Shown one piece after another: positions 46,909 through 56,602 of a DNA stretch of 64,000 bases (position 1 is the stretch's first letter; each line of letters begins with the position of its first letter). Location: assembly GCA_050008575.1 (NCBI GenBank), contig JBEKMJ010000020.1:1-64000 (forward strand). The letters are read 5' to 3'. This DNA comes from Bog-159 sp050008575 (GTDB lineage Bacteria; Acidobacteriota; Terriglobia; Bryobacterales; Bryobacteraceae). A model generated the notes under the pieces. The model saw nothing but the letters and a program-made list of their open reading frames with translations. It was not told the origin of the DNA and searched no databases. The position numbers and the translations under genes are program-made.

Positions 46909-47967
46909 ATGACCGGATCCACAAGTGAGAAAAAGCGCGAACGGTGGCCGGAAGAGATAATCGGCTTCCAGGCCGGCGACGGGTTCGCCTGCAACCTGAT
47001 CCATGTGCTGGGGGCCATGCCTCCCACCAAGGGTCCCGTGCTGCTGGTGCATGGCGCCGGCGTTCGCGCAAACCTGTTTCGCGCGCCTGTCGAGACCAAC
47101 TTTGTCGATTATTTGGTCGAGCGCGGATACGACGTCTGGTTGGAGAACTGGCGGGCCAGCATCGATCTGCCGTTCAATGCCTGGACGCTGGACCAGGCTG
47201 CCGCATACGACCACCCGGCGGCGGTGCGCACGGTTGTCGAACGCACCGGGGCCGACTTCATTAAAGCCGTTATTCATTGCCAGGGATCCACCAGTTTCAT
47301 GATGTCCGCGGTGGCCGGCCTCGTGCCGCGGGTGAATGTAATTGTCAGTAATGCGGTTTCACTGCATACCGTTATTCCGGCTTACGCCTCCGCGAAGATG
47401 CAGGTTTCCGTTCCGCTGCTCAAGTTGTTGACGCCCTATCTGGACCCTCAATGGGGCATTCGGGCTCCCAACCTGACCGCTAAGGCCATTACGGAGCTGG
47501 TGCGACTCAGTCACCACGAGTGCAATAACATTGTATGCAAGATGGTGAGTTTCACCTATGGCGCGGGATTTCCGGCGCTCTGGTCGCACGCCAATCTCAA
47601 CGATGAAACTCACACTTGGCTGCGGCAGGAGTTCGCCAAAGTGCCCATCAGTTTCTTCGCGCAGATGGTGAAATGCGTCCGTCAGGGTCACTTGGTGGCG
47701 GTCGATAATCTGCCGCAGCTCCCCCGCGATTTCACGGAACAGCCTCCCCAAACCGGCGCGCGCTTCGCTTTCTTCGCGGGCATGAATAACCACTGTTTCC
47801 TTCCCGAAAGTCAAGCCAAGACTCACGAGTATTTCAATGAGCACTGCAATAATCGTCACACTTTGCATTTGCTGCCGAACTATGGGCACCTGGATGTATT
47901 TATCGGCAAGGACGCCAGCCGCCACGTCTTCCCTTTAATGTACGAAGAGCTTGAGAAAGGATACTGA
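46909..47967 (+). CDS. alpha/beta hydrolase with Cys in the nucleophile position
   Basis: 352 residues. GPVLLVHGAGVRANLF is the oxyanion-loop region. The nucleophile elbow reads VIHCQGSTSF, with C124 where most hydrolases have Ser. A C-terminal YGHLDVFIGKDA supplies the catalytic His. Similar Cys elbows are known in PhaC synthases and dienelactone hydrolases, and in hydrolase modules associated with GMC oxidases. It may act as an acyltransferase or lactonase on the lipid handled by this operon. Start: ATG; a TTG 15 bases upstream is possible. Confidence 0.83.
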   Translation: MTGSTSEKKRERWPEEIIGFQAGDGFACNLIHVLGAMPPTKGPVLLVHGAGVRANLFRAPVETNFVDYLVERGYDVWLENWRASIDLPFNAWTLDQAAAYDHPAAVRTVVERTGADFIKAVIHCQGSTSFMMSAVAGLVPRVNVIVSNAVSLHTVIPAYASAKMQVSVPLLKLLTPYLDPQWGIRAPNLTAKAITELVRLSHHECNNIVCKMVSFTYGAGFPALWSHANLNDETHTWLRQEFAKVPISFFAQMVKCVRQGHLVAVDNLPQLPRDFTEQPPQTGARFAFFAGMNNHCFLPESQAKTHEYFNEHCNNRHTLHLLPNYGHLDVFIGKDASRHVFPLMYEELEKGY

Positions 47968-47973
47968 TCGACC

Positions 47974-48855
47974 ATGTCCATGCCGAAACGCCTGCGTCAG
48001 CAAACCTGCCGATACTCGCTGGTGGATGCGATTCCGTTTCAGTTGCCGGTCGCGTGCCATAAGACCCCGGTACTGATGGCCGTTTTTCCGATCGATGCGG
48101 ATAAAGCCGAGGCGCTGATGCCCGGCAATGAATTGCACGCCATGCGGCTATGGAATTCAGGCCTGCTGGTGATTACCGTGGTGAATTATCAGATCACGAA
48201 CATCGGCAAATACATCGAGTTCAGTATCGCGATCGCCTGCACGCACGGCCAGAAGCGCGCGCCGCGCCTGCTCCCGGCTCTGTTCATGAAGCATTACGGC
48301 ACCGGACAGTATGTTTTCGATTTGCCGGTCTCGACGGAAGTCTCGGTGAAAGGCGGCAAAGGAATCTGGGGAATGCCCAAGCACCAGGCGAACTTGGATT
48401 TTCAGATTACCGACACGATGGTCAGCAGCCAGTACGATCAGGACGGGCAATTGGGCATGCGCATCGAAATCGACAAGCCGAAGCCTTGGATGAAGTTTTC
48501 CATGGGTGCGGTGAATTTCTGCCAATTCCGCGGCATGCTTGGTAAATCGTCAGTCTACTTTCACGGGGAGGCCGGCTTCAAGCTCTTCAAGAGCGGGTCC
48601 GCCCGGTTATACATCGGTGATCTCGAGCGCCTGCAGCCCCTGAAACAACTGGGGATCGGCGAGAAGCCCGTGCTCACGGCGTTCATCGCCGAAGCGGACG
48701 GCGTGCTCGACGACCACTTCGAAAACTGGTTCTTGAGCTACACGCAACCTCCAACCCACGTGCCCGAAGGCATGGAGGCAGTCGTCAACTTAGGTCAGAG
48801 CCAAGTATGGCTGGCGCCTCCCGATGCGAAGGTGACCGAGGGAGAACGTATATGA
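47974..48855 (+). CDS. acetoacetate decarboxylase-fold protein
   Basis: 293 residues. It opens MPKRLRQQTCRYSLVDAIPFQLPVACHKTPVLMAVFPIDADKAEALMP and has the family segment EVSVKGGKGIWGMPKHQANL, where K136 aligns with the Schiff-base lysine region (PK) of acetoacetate decarboxylases. Many members of this superfamily are not decarboxylases and act as ligand-binding, lyase or dehydratase-like proteins. In this operon it could process a beta-keto product made by the GMC oxidase. The stop overlaps the next start by 4 bases. Confidence 0.78.
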   Translation: MSMPKRLRQQTCRYSLVDAIPFQLPVACHKTPVLMAVFPIDADKAEALMPGNELHAMRLWNSGLLVITVVNYQITNIGKYIEFSIAIACTHGQKRAPRLLPALFMKHYGTGQYVFDLPVSTEVSVKGGKGIWGMPKHQANLDFQITDTMVSSQYDQDGQLGMRIEIDKPKPWMKFSMGAVNFCQFRGMLGKSSVYFHGEAGFKLFKSGSARLYIGDLERLQPLKQLGIGEKPVLTAFIAEADGVLDDHFENWFLSYTQPPTHVPEGMEAVVNLGQSQVWLAPPDAKVTEGERI

Positions 48856-49250
48856 GGCGGGGCATCCTTTACTGGATTATCATGCTGATCTCGGTTGCGA
48901 CGGTGGTTAGCGGAATCGTGCAGATTATCTTCCCTGAATTCGTGCTCAAGCTGGTGGGCGCGAATCGCGACCTGACTACCGGCCAGCTCTTCGCGACGAT
49001 TGGCATGTTCATGGCCCTGTTTGGAGGGATGCTGCTGCAAGCCATGCGTAGCGTTTCCGATCAAAGCGTGGCTGTCTTTTGGGCGGGATTGCAGAAGCTC
49101 GGAGCGTCACTCGCGGTGGGGATCGGAGTGGCGCGCCACGTGTTCTCCACGCTCGCACTGGGCATTGCCAGCTTCGATTTCATAAGCGGATGCCTGATTT
49201 TTTGGTACTTGACGCGAATGCGCCAATCGACGTTGCCGCGGGAAGGATAG
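48852..49250 (+). CDS. small four-span membrane protein of the GMC operon
   Basis: 132 residues with four hydrophobic segments (LYWIIMLISVATVVSGIVQIIFP, FATIGMFMALFGGMLLQAM, VFWAGLQKLGASLAVGIGVA, LALGIASFDFISGCLIFWYL). No known domain motif. The ATG overlaps the upstream stop (ATGA), so it is translated with the decarboxylase-fold gene. It may anchor the operon's enzymes or a substrate at the membrane. Confidence 0.8.
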   Translation: MRRGILYWIIMLISVATVVSGIVQIIFPEFVLKLVGANRDLTTGQLFATIGMFMALFGGMLLQAMRSVSDQSVAVFWAGLQKLGASLAVGIGVARHVFSTLALGIASFDFISGCLIFWYLTRMRQSTLPREG

Positions 49251-49253
49251 CAA

Positions 49254-50792
49254 ATGAGCGACACATCTGTTAGCAATGCGGGTGCGGCGCCGCGCCGGTC
49301 GCTGATTCTGGCCGGCGGCGGCATGCGGGTGGCATACCAGGCGGGCGTGCTCAAGGCGCTGAGTGAGGCCGGCATGACATTCCAGCATGCGGACGGAACG
49401 TCCGGCGGCACGATGAATCTGGCGATGCTGCTATCGGGGATATCTCCGGACGAAATGTGCGCGCGATGGCGAACGCTGGATGTGCATCGATTCGCTTCCT
49501 CCATGCCCGTCGAGGAATATCTGCGTTCCTGGGACATGATGGGAATGGGCAGTGCCAATGGCATCCGCGAATATGTGTTTCCGCACCTGGGAATCGACCT
49601 CGCCACCATTAACGCCGCGCAAGGTATGGCGGGCACATTCAATGTTTGCAACTATAGCAGGAAGGTTGCGGAAGTCGTTCCCCACCAGAAAGTAACTCTC
49701 GATTTGTTGGTAGCGGGAATCTCGCTGCCCATATTTATGCCTCCCGTGAACATTTCGGGCGATTGGTATACGGATGCCGTATGGATTAAAGACGCCAACC
49801 TGATGGAAGCCGTGCGCCGCGGCGCGGAGGAGCTCTGGGTTGTGTGGTGCATCGGTAACATCCACGAATATTTGCCGGGAGCGTTTTATCAATATGTTCA
49901 CATGATCGAGATGGCCGCCAATGGAAGGCTCTTCGAGGAATTCGAACTGATTAAAGAAATCAATTCGAGAATATCCGCGGGAGAGCGGCCTTTCGGTCTG
50001 GCAAGCCTCATCAAGTTGCACGTGATCAAGCCGGTGTATCCGTTGCCGCTCGATCCGGATTTCTTCACCGGAAAGATCACCGCATCGACGCTTACGGAAA
50101 TGGGATACGCCGATGCGTGCAGATATCTCGAAAAGGAAATGACGCCGGCTGGACTACCCTTCGCGCCGGAAGCGACGCAGATGAAATCCGAGGGGGTGGG
50201 AGTCACATTCAGTAAAGCGATGCAGGGCGGCTTCACCCTGGGGGCGAAAGACGCCGGCGACGGCTATCTGCGCGGTCAGGTGGCCGCAACGCTCCTTACT
50301 CTACATGTGACGGTGCGCATGCATGACGCCGCGGAGTTCATATCAAGTCCCGGCGCCGAGGCGGAAGTCACCGGTAACATCTCGTACCCGGAATTTGGAG
50401 ACTGGATCCCCCTGAAGAACGCGGCGCTCACTCACTTGCTCGCCAGCGATGGCTCTGGCATGGTCACCATGCACTACAGTATGGAATTTCAGCACGAAGG
50501 GCAAGAGTACCGGCTGTGCGGCGAAGCGCAGGTTCGAGACACGGAAGCCGGAGACGTTCTGGCGGGAGTGACAGAGTTGCGTTGCACGTTGTACAGGGGG
50601 ACCGGCGCGGCGGCCGTAGTCGCGGGCGCCGGGATTCTGACGCTCGACGCCAGCGGCGTTGTGGAAATGGTGCGCACCCTGCACGCCACAAACGCCCATA
50701 ACATCGAACAGAAGACTCGGGCGTTGTATGACTTCGGCCGCTTCTATCTTCGCGGAATCTGGGATGAGCACGTTAGCCACTTACGGCCGTAA
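49254..50792 (+). CDS. patatin-like phospholipase with a C-terminal domain shared with the first operon gene
   Basis: 512 residues. The patatin domain occupies about 14-300: oxyanion loop LAGGGMRVAYQAG (20-31), nucleophile S50 in GTSGG, and D174 in YTDAV as the second member of the dyad. Residues about 312-510 are a separate beta-rich domain that matches the free protein encoded at 43332. It should hydrolyse an ester bond in a lipid, probably in the cytoplasm as no signal peptide is seen. Last gene of the operon; its end overlaps the convergent membrane gene by 20 bases. Confidence 0.86.
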   Translation: MSDTSVSNAGAAPRRSLILAGGGMRVAYQAGVLKALSEAGMTFQHADGTSGGTMNLAMLLSGISPDEMCARWRTLDVHRFASSMPVEEYLRSWDMMGMGSANGIREYVFPHLGIDLATINAAQGMAGTFNVCNYSRKVAEVVPHQKVTLDLLVAGISLPIFMPPVNISGDWYTDAVWIKDANLMEAVRRGAEELWVVWCIGNIHEYLPGAFYQYVHMIEMAANGRLFEEFELIKEINSRISAGERPFGLASLIKLHVIKPVYPLPLDPDFFTGKITASTLTEMGYADACRYLEKEMTPAGLPFAPEATQMKSEGVGVTFSKAMQGGFTLGAKDAGDGYLRGQVAATLLTLHVTVRMHDAAEFISSPGAEAEVTGNISYPEFGDWIPLKNAALTHLLASDGSGMVTMHYSMEFQHEGQEYRLCGEAQVRDTEAGDVLAGVTELRCTLYRGTGAAAVVAGAGILTLDASGVVEMVRTLHATNAHNIEQKTRALYDFGRFYLRGIWDEHVSHLRP

Positions 50793-51687
50793 TGGCTGTG
50801 CTGACGCTTACCGGAGCAGCCGCCGCAGCGAGCCCATCGTACATTTCACACTGGCTGGCATAGAACAGCAGGCGCGACCAGATGCGCCCGATCACCAGTA
50901 CCTGACGCACCAGCAGCAGCAACAGCACCGCGCCCACCGACTGCTGCGAAAACATTTGGGAGATCCCGAAGTAAGCGGCTACTAGACCCAACATGACGGC
51001 CCACAACACGACCGCCAGCCCAGCCGTTCGCGCCAGATGAGTCCACACGAACCGGAACGTGCGCCACATGCCGCGAAATGCCTTGCGGCTGTCATCGGCA
51101 ACCAGGCGAATGGCGGTGTAATCGAAAACCATATTGACGAACCCAAGCAGCAGTAGCATGACGCCCGCGCGAAACCAACTCCAATAAATCAGCGGCGCGG
51201 CTTCCGAACCCTTGCCCCATATCTTTTCGCCGATGGCCGCCAAGCCAATGTTAATGCCCACCACGGCGGCGAGCGGGATAAGGCAATAAAGAGCCAGCCG
51301 GAAGAGGCGCCAGAAGTTCCTGCCGCAACCGCCGAAGAACACTCCGGCGCTGAACCACTGGCGCTTGGCAAACATCTCAATGGCGCCGCCCAATAGGAAC
51401 ACGTGCACCAGCGCGGAGATCGCCAAGACACCGGCCATGGCCGCCACCGCCAGCCCCATGGGCATTCCGCCATAGGCTGCAATCAGCTCGCCTATCCATT
51501 CCATATCCAGCCTGCGCCCCAATTGCTCCGCCCAGGCGCTGTGGCCCAGCGACTGGAAGGCGATCGTCATCAGCGCGGCGGCGGGCAAGACCGCGGCCAG
51601 CGTCAGCGCCGCATAGAAGATAAACCAAAGACGCTTGGTCCGGTTCACAGCATGCATTCCCCGCCGTAATGCCAGCCCGATTGTCAT
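50773..51687 (-). CDS. polytopic membrane protein of unknown function
   Basis: 304 residues with about six hydrophobic segments, including LWFIFYAALTLAAVLPAAALM, AVAAMAGVLAISALVHVFLLGGAIEMF, LALYCLIPLAAVVGINIGL, AGVMLLLLGFVNMVFDYTAI and LAVVLWAVMLGLVAAYFGI. No family recognised. The ATG overlaps the stop of the upstream M1 peptidase by 4 bases, which fixes the start and suggests the two are functionally linked. Its 3' end overlaps that of the patatin gene on the opposite strand. Confidence 0.8.
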   Translation of the reverse strand: MTIGLALRRGMHAVNRTKRLWFIFYAALTLAAVLPAAALMTIAFQSLGHSAWAEQLGRRLDMEWIGELIAAYGGMPMGLAVAAMAGVLAISALVHVFLLGGAIEMFAKRQWFSAGVFFGGCGRNFWRLFRLALYCLIPLAAVVGINIGLAAIGEKIWGKGSEAAPLIYWSWFRAGVMLLLLGFVNMVFDYTAIRLVADDSRKAFRGMWRTFRFVWTHLARTAGLAVVLWAVMLGLVAAYFGISQMFSQQSVGAVLLLLLVRQVLVIGRIWSRLLFYASQCEMYDGLAAAAAPVSVSTAITAVSG

Positions 51688-53759
51688 GGCAGCACCATTT
51701 GAAACCAAAACACTAGATTCGCGAACCATTTGATAAACGGCAGCGCCGCGGGCCGGGAGACGTAGCTATTATCCGCGAAGCTGCCGTCCAGCAGTATCTT
51801 ATGCTCGGGGTCGATTTCGACCGACTTCACCTCGGAAGCCTTGTCGTATTCGTACTTGATCCAGCGCTCGCGGCCGTCCCATCGCTCGCGCACAATTTCA
51901 CCGTTGTCGAGCGCCATCCGCATCTCTACCGGAAACACCGATTCGCCGTCGCGCACCAGCTTGACTACGATGCGGTAACGCTGCCGCTCGCCTTTCTTCT
52001 TGCGCTCTGCTGCGATGCGGTCGGCCGCCTTCTGATCCACCGTCGTCCGTCTGCCGTCTTCCAAATAGGAACCGAGCTTCACTTTAATCGGATCGCATTG
52101 CACGCTGCCCACTTTGTAATTCAACCAGTTTGTGCCGAAGACGAATTGGTCGAAGAACCAGGTCATGTCCCGGCCGGCCAGTTCGTTCACCAGCTTCTCG
52201 AAATCCACCGAAGTCGGGTGATGGAAACGGTAACGCTCGAACCAGGTCCGCATAATACGCGCCATCAGCGGGGGGCCAAGGTAATTCTCCAAAGTGCGCA
52301 ACAGCGTGCCCGGGCGTACGTAGGAATTGATCCCGTACCGAAAACTGTCATAATACTGCCAGCCGTTGCGTACTACCGGATCGTGCTTGCCGTATTGCAA
52401 GTAGCCCGCCCGGTCGATTTCGCCCCAGGTGAAGTTTGGCATGCCCAACGCTTCCGAAACCGGCACTCCCAGAATATTTAGCGGCAAGTAACCTGGGCCG
52501 TAAACCATGTCCACGATCTTGTCCGTGGAGTAAGTGTTGAAGCCCTCGTCCAGCCATGACTCTTCGAATTCGTTAGTGCCCACCATGCCGTACCAATACT
52601 GGTGGCCGAATTCGTGGACGACCACGGCCTCTATCAGATACTCGTGGCGTCCGGCCATCCAGCTCGTTCCGGCGGTGATCAGCGTGGGATATTCCATGCC
52701 GCCCGCGCCGCTGGCCCCGTAGGGTGGATCGACCACGGTGATGGTCTGGTAAGGATACGCGCCATACCACAGGCCCCACCACTTCAGCGCGTTTTCGATG
52801 GCGATAAAATGGCGGTCGGCCTGCTCCCGGTGTTCCGGCTGGATGAGCAAAATCATGCGCACGGGCTTGAGCCGCAACTCATCGGGTTGCACGCCGAGTA
52901 GTTGCGCGGTGGCGCCGGTCTCGGCGGGCGTAACGACGCGCGCGGGTTCGAACAGGCGCTCGATGCGGATGTAATGGGGCGAAGCGGTCCAGGCGAAATC
53001 GTGGACATCCTCCTGATAAAAACGATGGGTGGTTTCGTGGGTGCGCGGGTCTTCAGCCGCGCTCCGCTCGACGCCGGTGGCGCCGACTACGTAATTAGAA
53101 GGCGTGACGATCGACACGTCGTAGACGCCATAATCGGCGAAAAATTCCGTGTTGGCGTGGAACTGGTGGCAATTCCACGCGCCTTGCTTGGCATAGCGGT
53201 CGCCGGCCTTTTCATAGACCCCGATTTTCGGGAACCACTGCCCTACCATGAAGAAGTCCTGGCGATATCCGGTGCGCGCGAACACCTTCGGCAGCTTGGA
53301 CACGAAATCGATGTACAACAAGACGCTGCGGCCCGGTGGCACCGGCTCCGGCAAGGTCACGGCGATCACGGTACGGTCGTCCGCATTATCGTCGTCGGGA
53401 TGAATGAAGCGGATGGCGTGCGTCAGGTCGCCGCGGCCGGCCTCCCCCATGCGCCGGATGTCGATGTAGCCCCAATCGTCCTTGGACATCGTGTCGCCGC
53501 GCAACTGGCCGCCGGATTCGCGTATGAACGTGCTCTTCTCGTTCTGGAAGGCGTTGAGATAAAGATGGAACCGGAGTTCCGCGATGCTATCCGGCGACTC
53601 GTTGCGCCAAGCCAGCGTCTCCCGGCCGGTGATGGTTTTGTGGCCAGGGTCCAGCCGCGCGTAGATGTTGTAGCGCACGACTTGGTCGCTCATGGCGGCG
53701 CCGCCATCCGAGGCGGACAAACCGGCCAGCAGCGCGAGAATCGGAAGGGCGCGTTGCAT
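51684..53759 (-). CDS. exported M1 family (gluzincin) aminopeptidase-like protein
   Basis: 691 residues with a signal peptide (MQRALPILALLAGLSASDGGAA). The zinc site is HEFGH at 382-386 with E405 in WLDEGF as third ligand, at the spacing expected for M1. Upstream, GASGAGGMEYPTLI stands in for the GAMEN exopeptidase motif, a degenerate form that leaves the exopeptidase role uncertain. The N-terminal beta-domain begins VRYNIYARLDPGHKTITGRETLAWRN. A further start 6 codons upstream is possible. First gene of a two-gene operon with a membrane protein. Confidence 0.87.
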   Translation of the reverse strand: MQRALPILALLAGLSASDGGAAMSDQVVRYNIYARLDPGHKTITGRETLAWRNESPDSIAELRFHLYLNAFQNEKSTFIRESGGQLRGDTMSKDDWGYIDIRRMGEAGRGDLTHAIRFIHPDDDNADDRTVIAVTLPEPVPPGRSVLLYIDFVSKLPKVFARTGYRQDFFMVGQWFPKIGVYEKAGDRYAKQGAWNCHQFHANTEFFADYGVYDVSIVTPSNYVVGATGVERSAAEDPRTHETTHRFYQEDVHDFAWTASPHYIRIERLFEPARVVTPAETGATAQLLGVQPDELRLKPVRMILLIQPEHREQADRHFIAIENALKWWGLWYGAYPYQTITVVDPPYGASGAGGMEYPTLITAGTSWMAGRHEYLIEAVVVHEFGHQYWYGMVGTNEFEESWLDEGFNTYSTDKIVDMVYGPGYLPLNILGVPVSEALGMPNFTWGEIDRAGYLQYGKHDPVVRNGWQYYDSFRYGINSYVRPGTLLRTLENYLGPPLMARIMRTWFERYRFHHPTSVDFEKLVNELAGRDMTWFFDQFVFGTNWLNYKVGSVQCDPIKVKLGSYLEDGRRTTVDQKAADRIAAERKKKGERQRYRIVVKLVRDGESVFPVEMRMALDNGEIVRERWDGRERWIKYEYDKASEVKSVEIDPEHKILLDGSFADNSYVSRPAALPFIKWFANLVFWFQMVLP

Positions 53760-53891
53760 AATGTTATATAACAACACAAGTCGCCGTCGGAACCGTCAAG
53801 CGCCACCAAAACAAATCTTGTTTCGAGGGGCGGCGGGCGTTTTCGCCGCTTGCGCAGGCCCATATGCCGCCGCTATAATCGATTCGCCGCA

Positions 53892-56600
53892 GTGTCCAAA
53901 CGATCGCTTCTCCAGACTATCGCCGGGTTCAGCTCCCGCCGGAAAATCGCCGACCAGACAGTGACGCTGAAGGCTGCCCGGCCCGTCACCAAAGCGCTGG
54001 AGCCCGGCGACAACTGGGGACAATTCCAGATCGTGAAGCAGCTCGGCCGCGGAGCCTTCGGCTACGTTTATCACGCGCGCGACCGGCTGGATCGCGACGT
54101 GGCCCTGAAGATTCTCGATGGCGCCGAGGCCATTCGCGAGGGCAAGATACTCGCCAAACTGCAGCACCCTAACCTGGTCGCCGTGCACAGCTATGAAGAA
54201 ACCGGCGACGGCGCCGCCCTATCGCTCGAGTTGATTCACGGCCAGACCCTGGAAGCCTTCGCCACCGAACGCGGCCGTCTCGACCCCGCACACGCCTCTC
54301 TGATGTGCCTGCAGGTGTGCCGCGCGCTGGCGGTGGTGCACGGCAAGGGACTGGTTCACCGTGATATCAAGGCTAGCAACGTGATGCGGCAGCCCGATGG
54401 CCGGATCGTCCTGGTCGACTTCGGGTTGGGACAGGAAATCGACCCGAAAAATACCTGCGCTGAGCTCTCCGGCACCCTGCCCTATATGGCGCCGGAATTA
54501 TTCCGTGGCGCGCCCGCGTCACCGGGCACCGATCTTTATGCGGCCGGCGTCCTTCTCTATCGTCTGGTGACGGTCGAATACCCGGTTTCGGCAGGCAGCG
54601 TCTCCGCCTATCGGGAAGCGCACGCGGCCGGGCGCCGTAATCATTTGCTGGATGCCCGGCCGGATCTGCCAGAGGCGTTCATCGCCGTCGTGGAGAAAGC
54701 CACCGATCCGAATCCGGCAAAGCGCTTCCGGTCCGCGGGCGCCATGGCGCTGGCGCTGGAGCAAGTGGTCCAAGGCACGCCCCGGTCGTCTCGGCGCGCG
54801 TCCCGGCTCATCTGGGCCGCGCCGGTTGTGCTGGTCCTGCTGGCAGCCGCGTTCTACTGGCTCAGAATGCGCGACCGTGCCGATAACCTGGCACCGCTGC
54901 AACTCACCCGCCTAACCAGCGACGACACCCTCAGCGGCGATCCCACTCTTTCCGGCGACGGTAAGCTGCTGGCCTACGCTTCCGATCAGGCGCATATGGG
55001 AAAAATGGACATATGGGTCCGGCAGATGCCCAACGGATCCTCGCTGCGGCTGACGCATACCTCCTTCGACGAATCCAACCCGGCTTTTTCTCCGGATGGT
55101 ACGCAGATCGCTTTCCGCTCGGAGATGGATGGAGGGGGAATCTATGTCATCCCGGCCTTTGGCGGAGAGCCGCGCCTGCTGGCGGCGCGTGGGCAGGACC
55201 CGCGCTTCTCGCCCGACGGCAAGTACTTCTCTTACTGGATTGGCGACGTGCATGCCAGCGTGCCGTCGGCGAAGAGCTATATCATGCCGGCCTTCGGCGG
55301 CACGCCCCGGCAGCTCTGCCCGCGCCTTGCCGATGCGCGCTATCCCGTCTGGGCTCCGGATTCCCGCCACATTCTGTTGCAGGCATCCACTAGCTTGAAT
55401 CTTCCGCCCGACCAAGACGCCGAATGGTGGGTGGCTTCGCCCGATGGGTCCGCAGCCGTAAACACCGGCGCGCTCAAACGGTTTCGCGCGCAGGGCCTGG
55501 AAGTGCACACCTATGCGGTCTGTTGGTACGGCGATTACCTGGTTTTCTCCGCCGCCGAGAAGGCCAATGTGAACCTTTGGCGGGCGCGCCTGCAACTCGG
55601 ACATCTGACGCGGCCAGGCGAGGCGCAGCGCCTGACCTCCGGCACCGGCTTTGAAACCGCGCCCTGGATAGCCTCCAACGGGACGCTCGTCTTCCAGGAT
55701 CAGCGCGGCAATTTGCGTATTTGGTCCTTTCCCCTGGGAGGTCCCCCCTCGGATCGAACGACCGATCAAGCCCCCGTGCGCGTCACCGATTCCGCCTACT
55801 TGGACGGGTTTCCCAGCGTCTCGCGCGACGGGCAATGGCTGGCTTTCACGCGCACATCCTCGGAAGCGGGCGTGCGCCAGGTGTGGGTTCGCAATCTCCA
55901 GTCCGAAAGCGACAGCATGATGACCGACACGCCGGCCCGGAAATGGAACCCACTGCTGAGCCCTACGGGCGGTAGCGTCGTCTACGCCGTCGAGGAAAGT
56001 CAGGCGATTTCCATCTACGTCATCGATCGGCGCACGCGCGAAAACCACCGCTTGTGCGCGGGTTGCGGCTTCCCCAGCGCCTGGGAGCCGGATGGCGGTG
56101 CGGTGCTGTCCTCGACCGGCAGCGAGATCCGGCGCATCGACATCGCCTCCGGTGCGGCCGCCACGGCGCTATCGAAACCGGGACTTCTGTTGGACGAAGC
56201 CGAATGTTCTCCGGACGGGAAGTGGATCGCCTTCTCCGCCCGCGCGCCCGGCCAGGAACGCGACATCTACGTCGCGCCCTATGGCCGGGCCGGCGCCTGG
56301 CAACGTGTGGACCGGCGCTCCGGTTGGTCCGACAAGCCACACTGGTCGCCGGACGGCAAGAGCCTGTATTTCTATTCCAACGCGGATAGCTACCGGTGTA
56401 TCTGGAGCCGGGCCTTCAACCCCGTTTCCGGAGCCTTGACGGGGCCGCCCCGGGCGATACAGCATTTGCACAATGCCCGTCTGTCGTCGATGAGCATCTC
56501 GCAGCCGGTCAGGACTTTCGCCGTCGCCGCCGATCGTATTTACCTGGATCTGGCCGAAAACTCGGCGTCGCTTTGGATGAGCTCTCTACCCTCCAGGTAG
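53892..56600 (+). CDS. membrane Ser/Thr protein kinase with WD40/PD40 propeller
   Basis: 902 residues from a GTG. The kinase domain (about 45-290) has LGRGAFGYVY, K73, HRDIKASN (H156-R-D158), DFG at 176-178 and MAPE. A membrane span at about 306-325 is followed by a long extracytoplasmic propeller of PD40-type repeats (SPDGTQIAFRSEMDGG, SPDGKYFSYW, SRDGQWLAFTRTS, SPDGKWIAFSARAPGQ, SPDGKSLYFYSN). The shorter GTG start is chosen; the open frame begins 14 codons earlier with no support. A second sensor kinase of the type seen at 38752, not closely similar outside the domains. Confidence 0.92.
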   Translation: MSKRSLLQTIAGFSSRRKIADQTVTLKAARPVTKALEPGDNWGQFQIVKQLGRGAFGYVYHARDRLDRDVALKILDGAEAIREGKILAKLQHPNLVAVHSYEETGDGAALSLELIHGQTLEAFATERGRLDPAHASLMCLQVCRALAVVHGKGLVHRDIKASNVMRQPDGRIVLVDFGLGQEIDPKNTCAELSGTLPYMAPELFRGAPASPGTDLYAAGVLLYRLVTVEYPVSAGSVSAYREAHAAGRRNHLLDARPDLPEAFIAVVEKATDPNPAKRFRSAGAMALALEQVVQGTPRSSRRASRLIWAAPVVLVLLAAAFYWLRMRDRADNLAPLQLTRLTSDDTLSGDPTLSGDGKLLAYASDQAHMGKMDIWVRQMPNGSSLRLTHTSFDESNPAFSPDGTQIAFRSEMDGGGIYVIPAFGGEPRLLAARGQDPRFSPDGKYFSYWIGDVHASVPSAKSYIMPAFGGTPRQLCPRLADARYPVWAPDSRHILLQASTSLNLPPDQDAEWWVASPDGSAAVNTGALKRFRAQGLEVHTYAVCWYGDYLVFSAAEKANVNLWRARLQLGHLTRPGEAQRLTSGTGFETAPWIASNGTLVFQDQRGNLRIWSFPLGGPPSDRTTDQAPVRVTDSAYLDGFPSVSRDGQWLAFTRTSSEAGVRQVWVRNLQSESDSMMTDTPARKWNPLLSPTGGSVVYAVEESQAISIYVIDRRTRENHRLCAGCGFPSAWEPDGGAVLSSTGSEIRRIDIASGAAATALSKPGLLLDEAECSPDGKWIAFSARAPGQERDIYVAPYGRAGAWQRVDRRSGWSDKPHWSPDGKSLYFYSNADSYRCIWSRAFNPVSGALTGPPRAIQHLHNARLSSMSISQPVRTFAVAADRIYLDLAENSASLWMSSLPSR

Positions 56601-56602
56601 CC

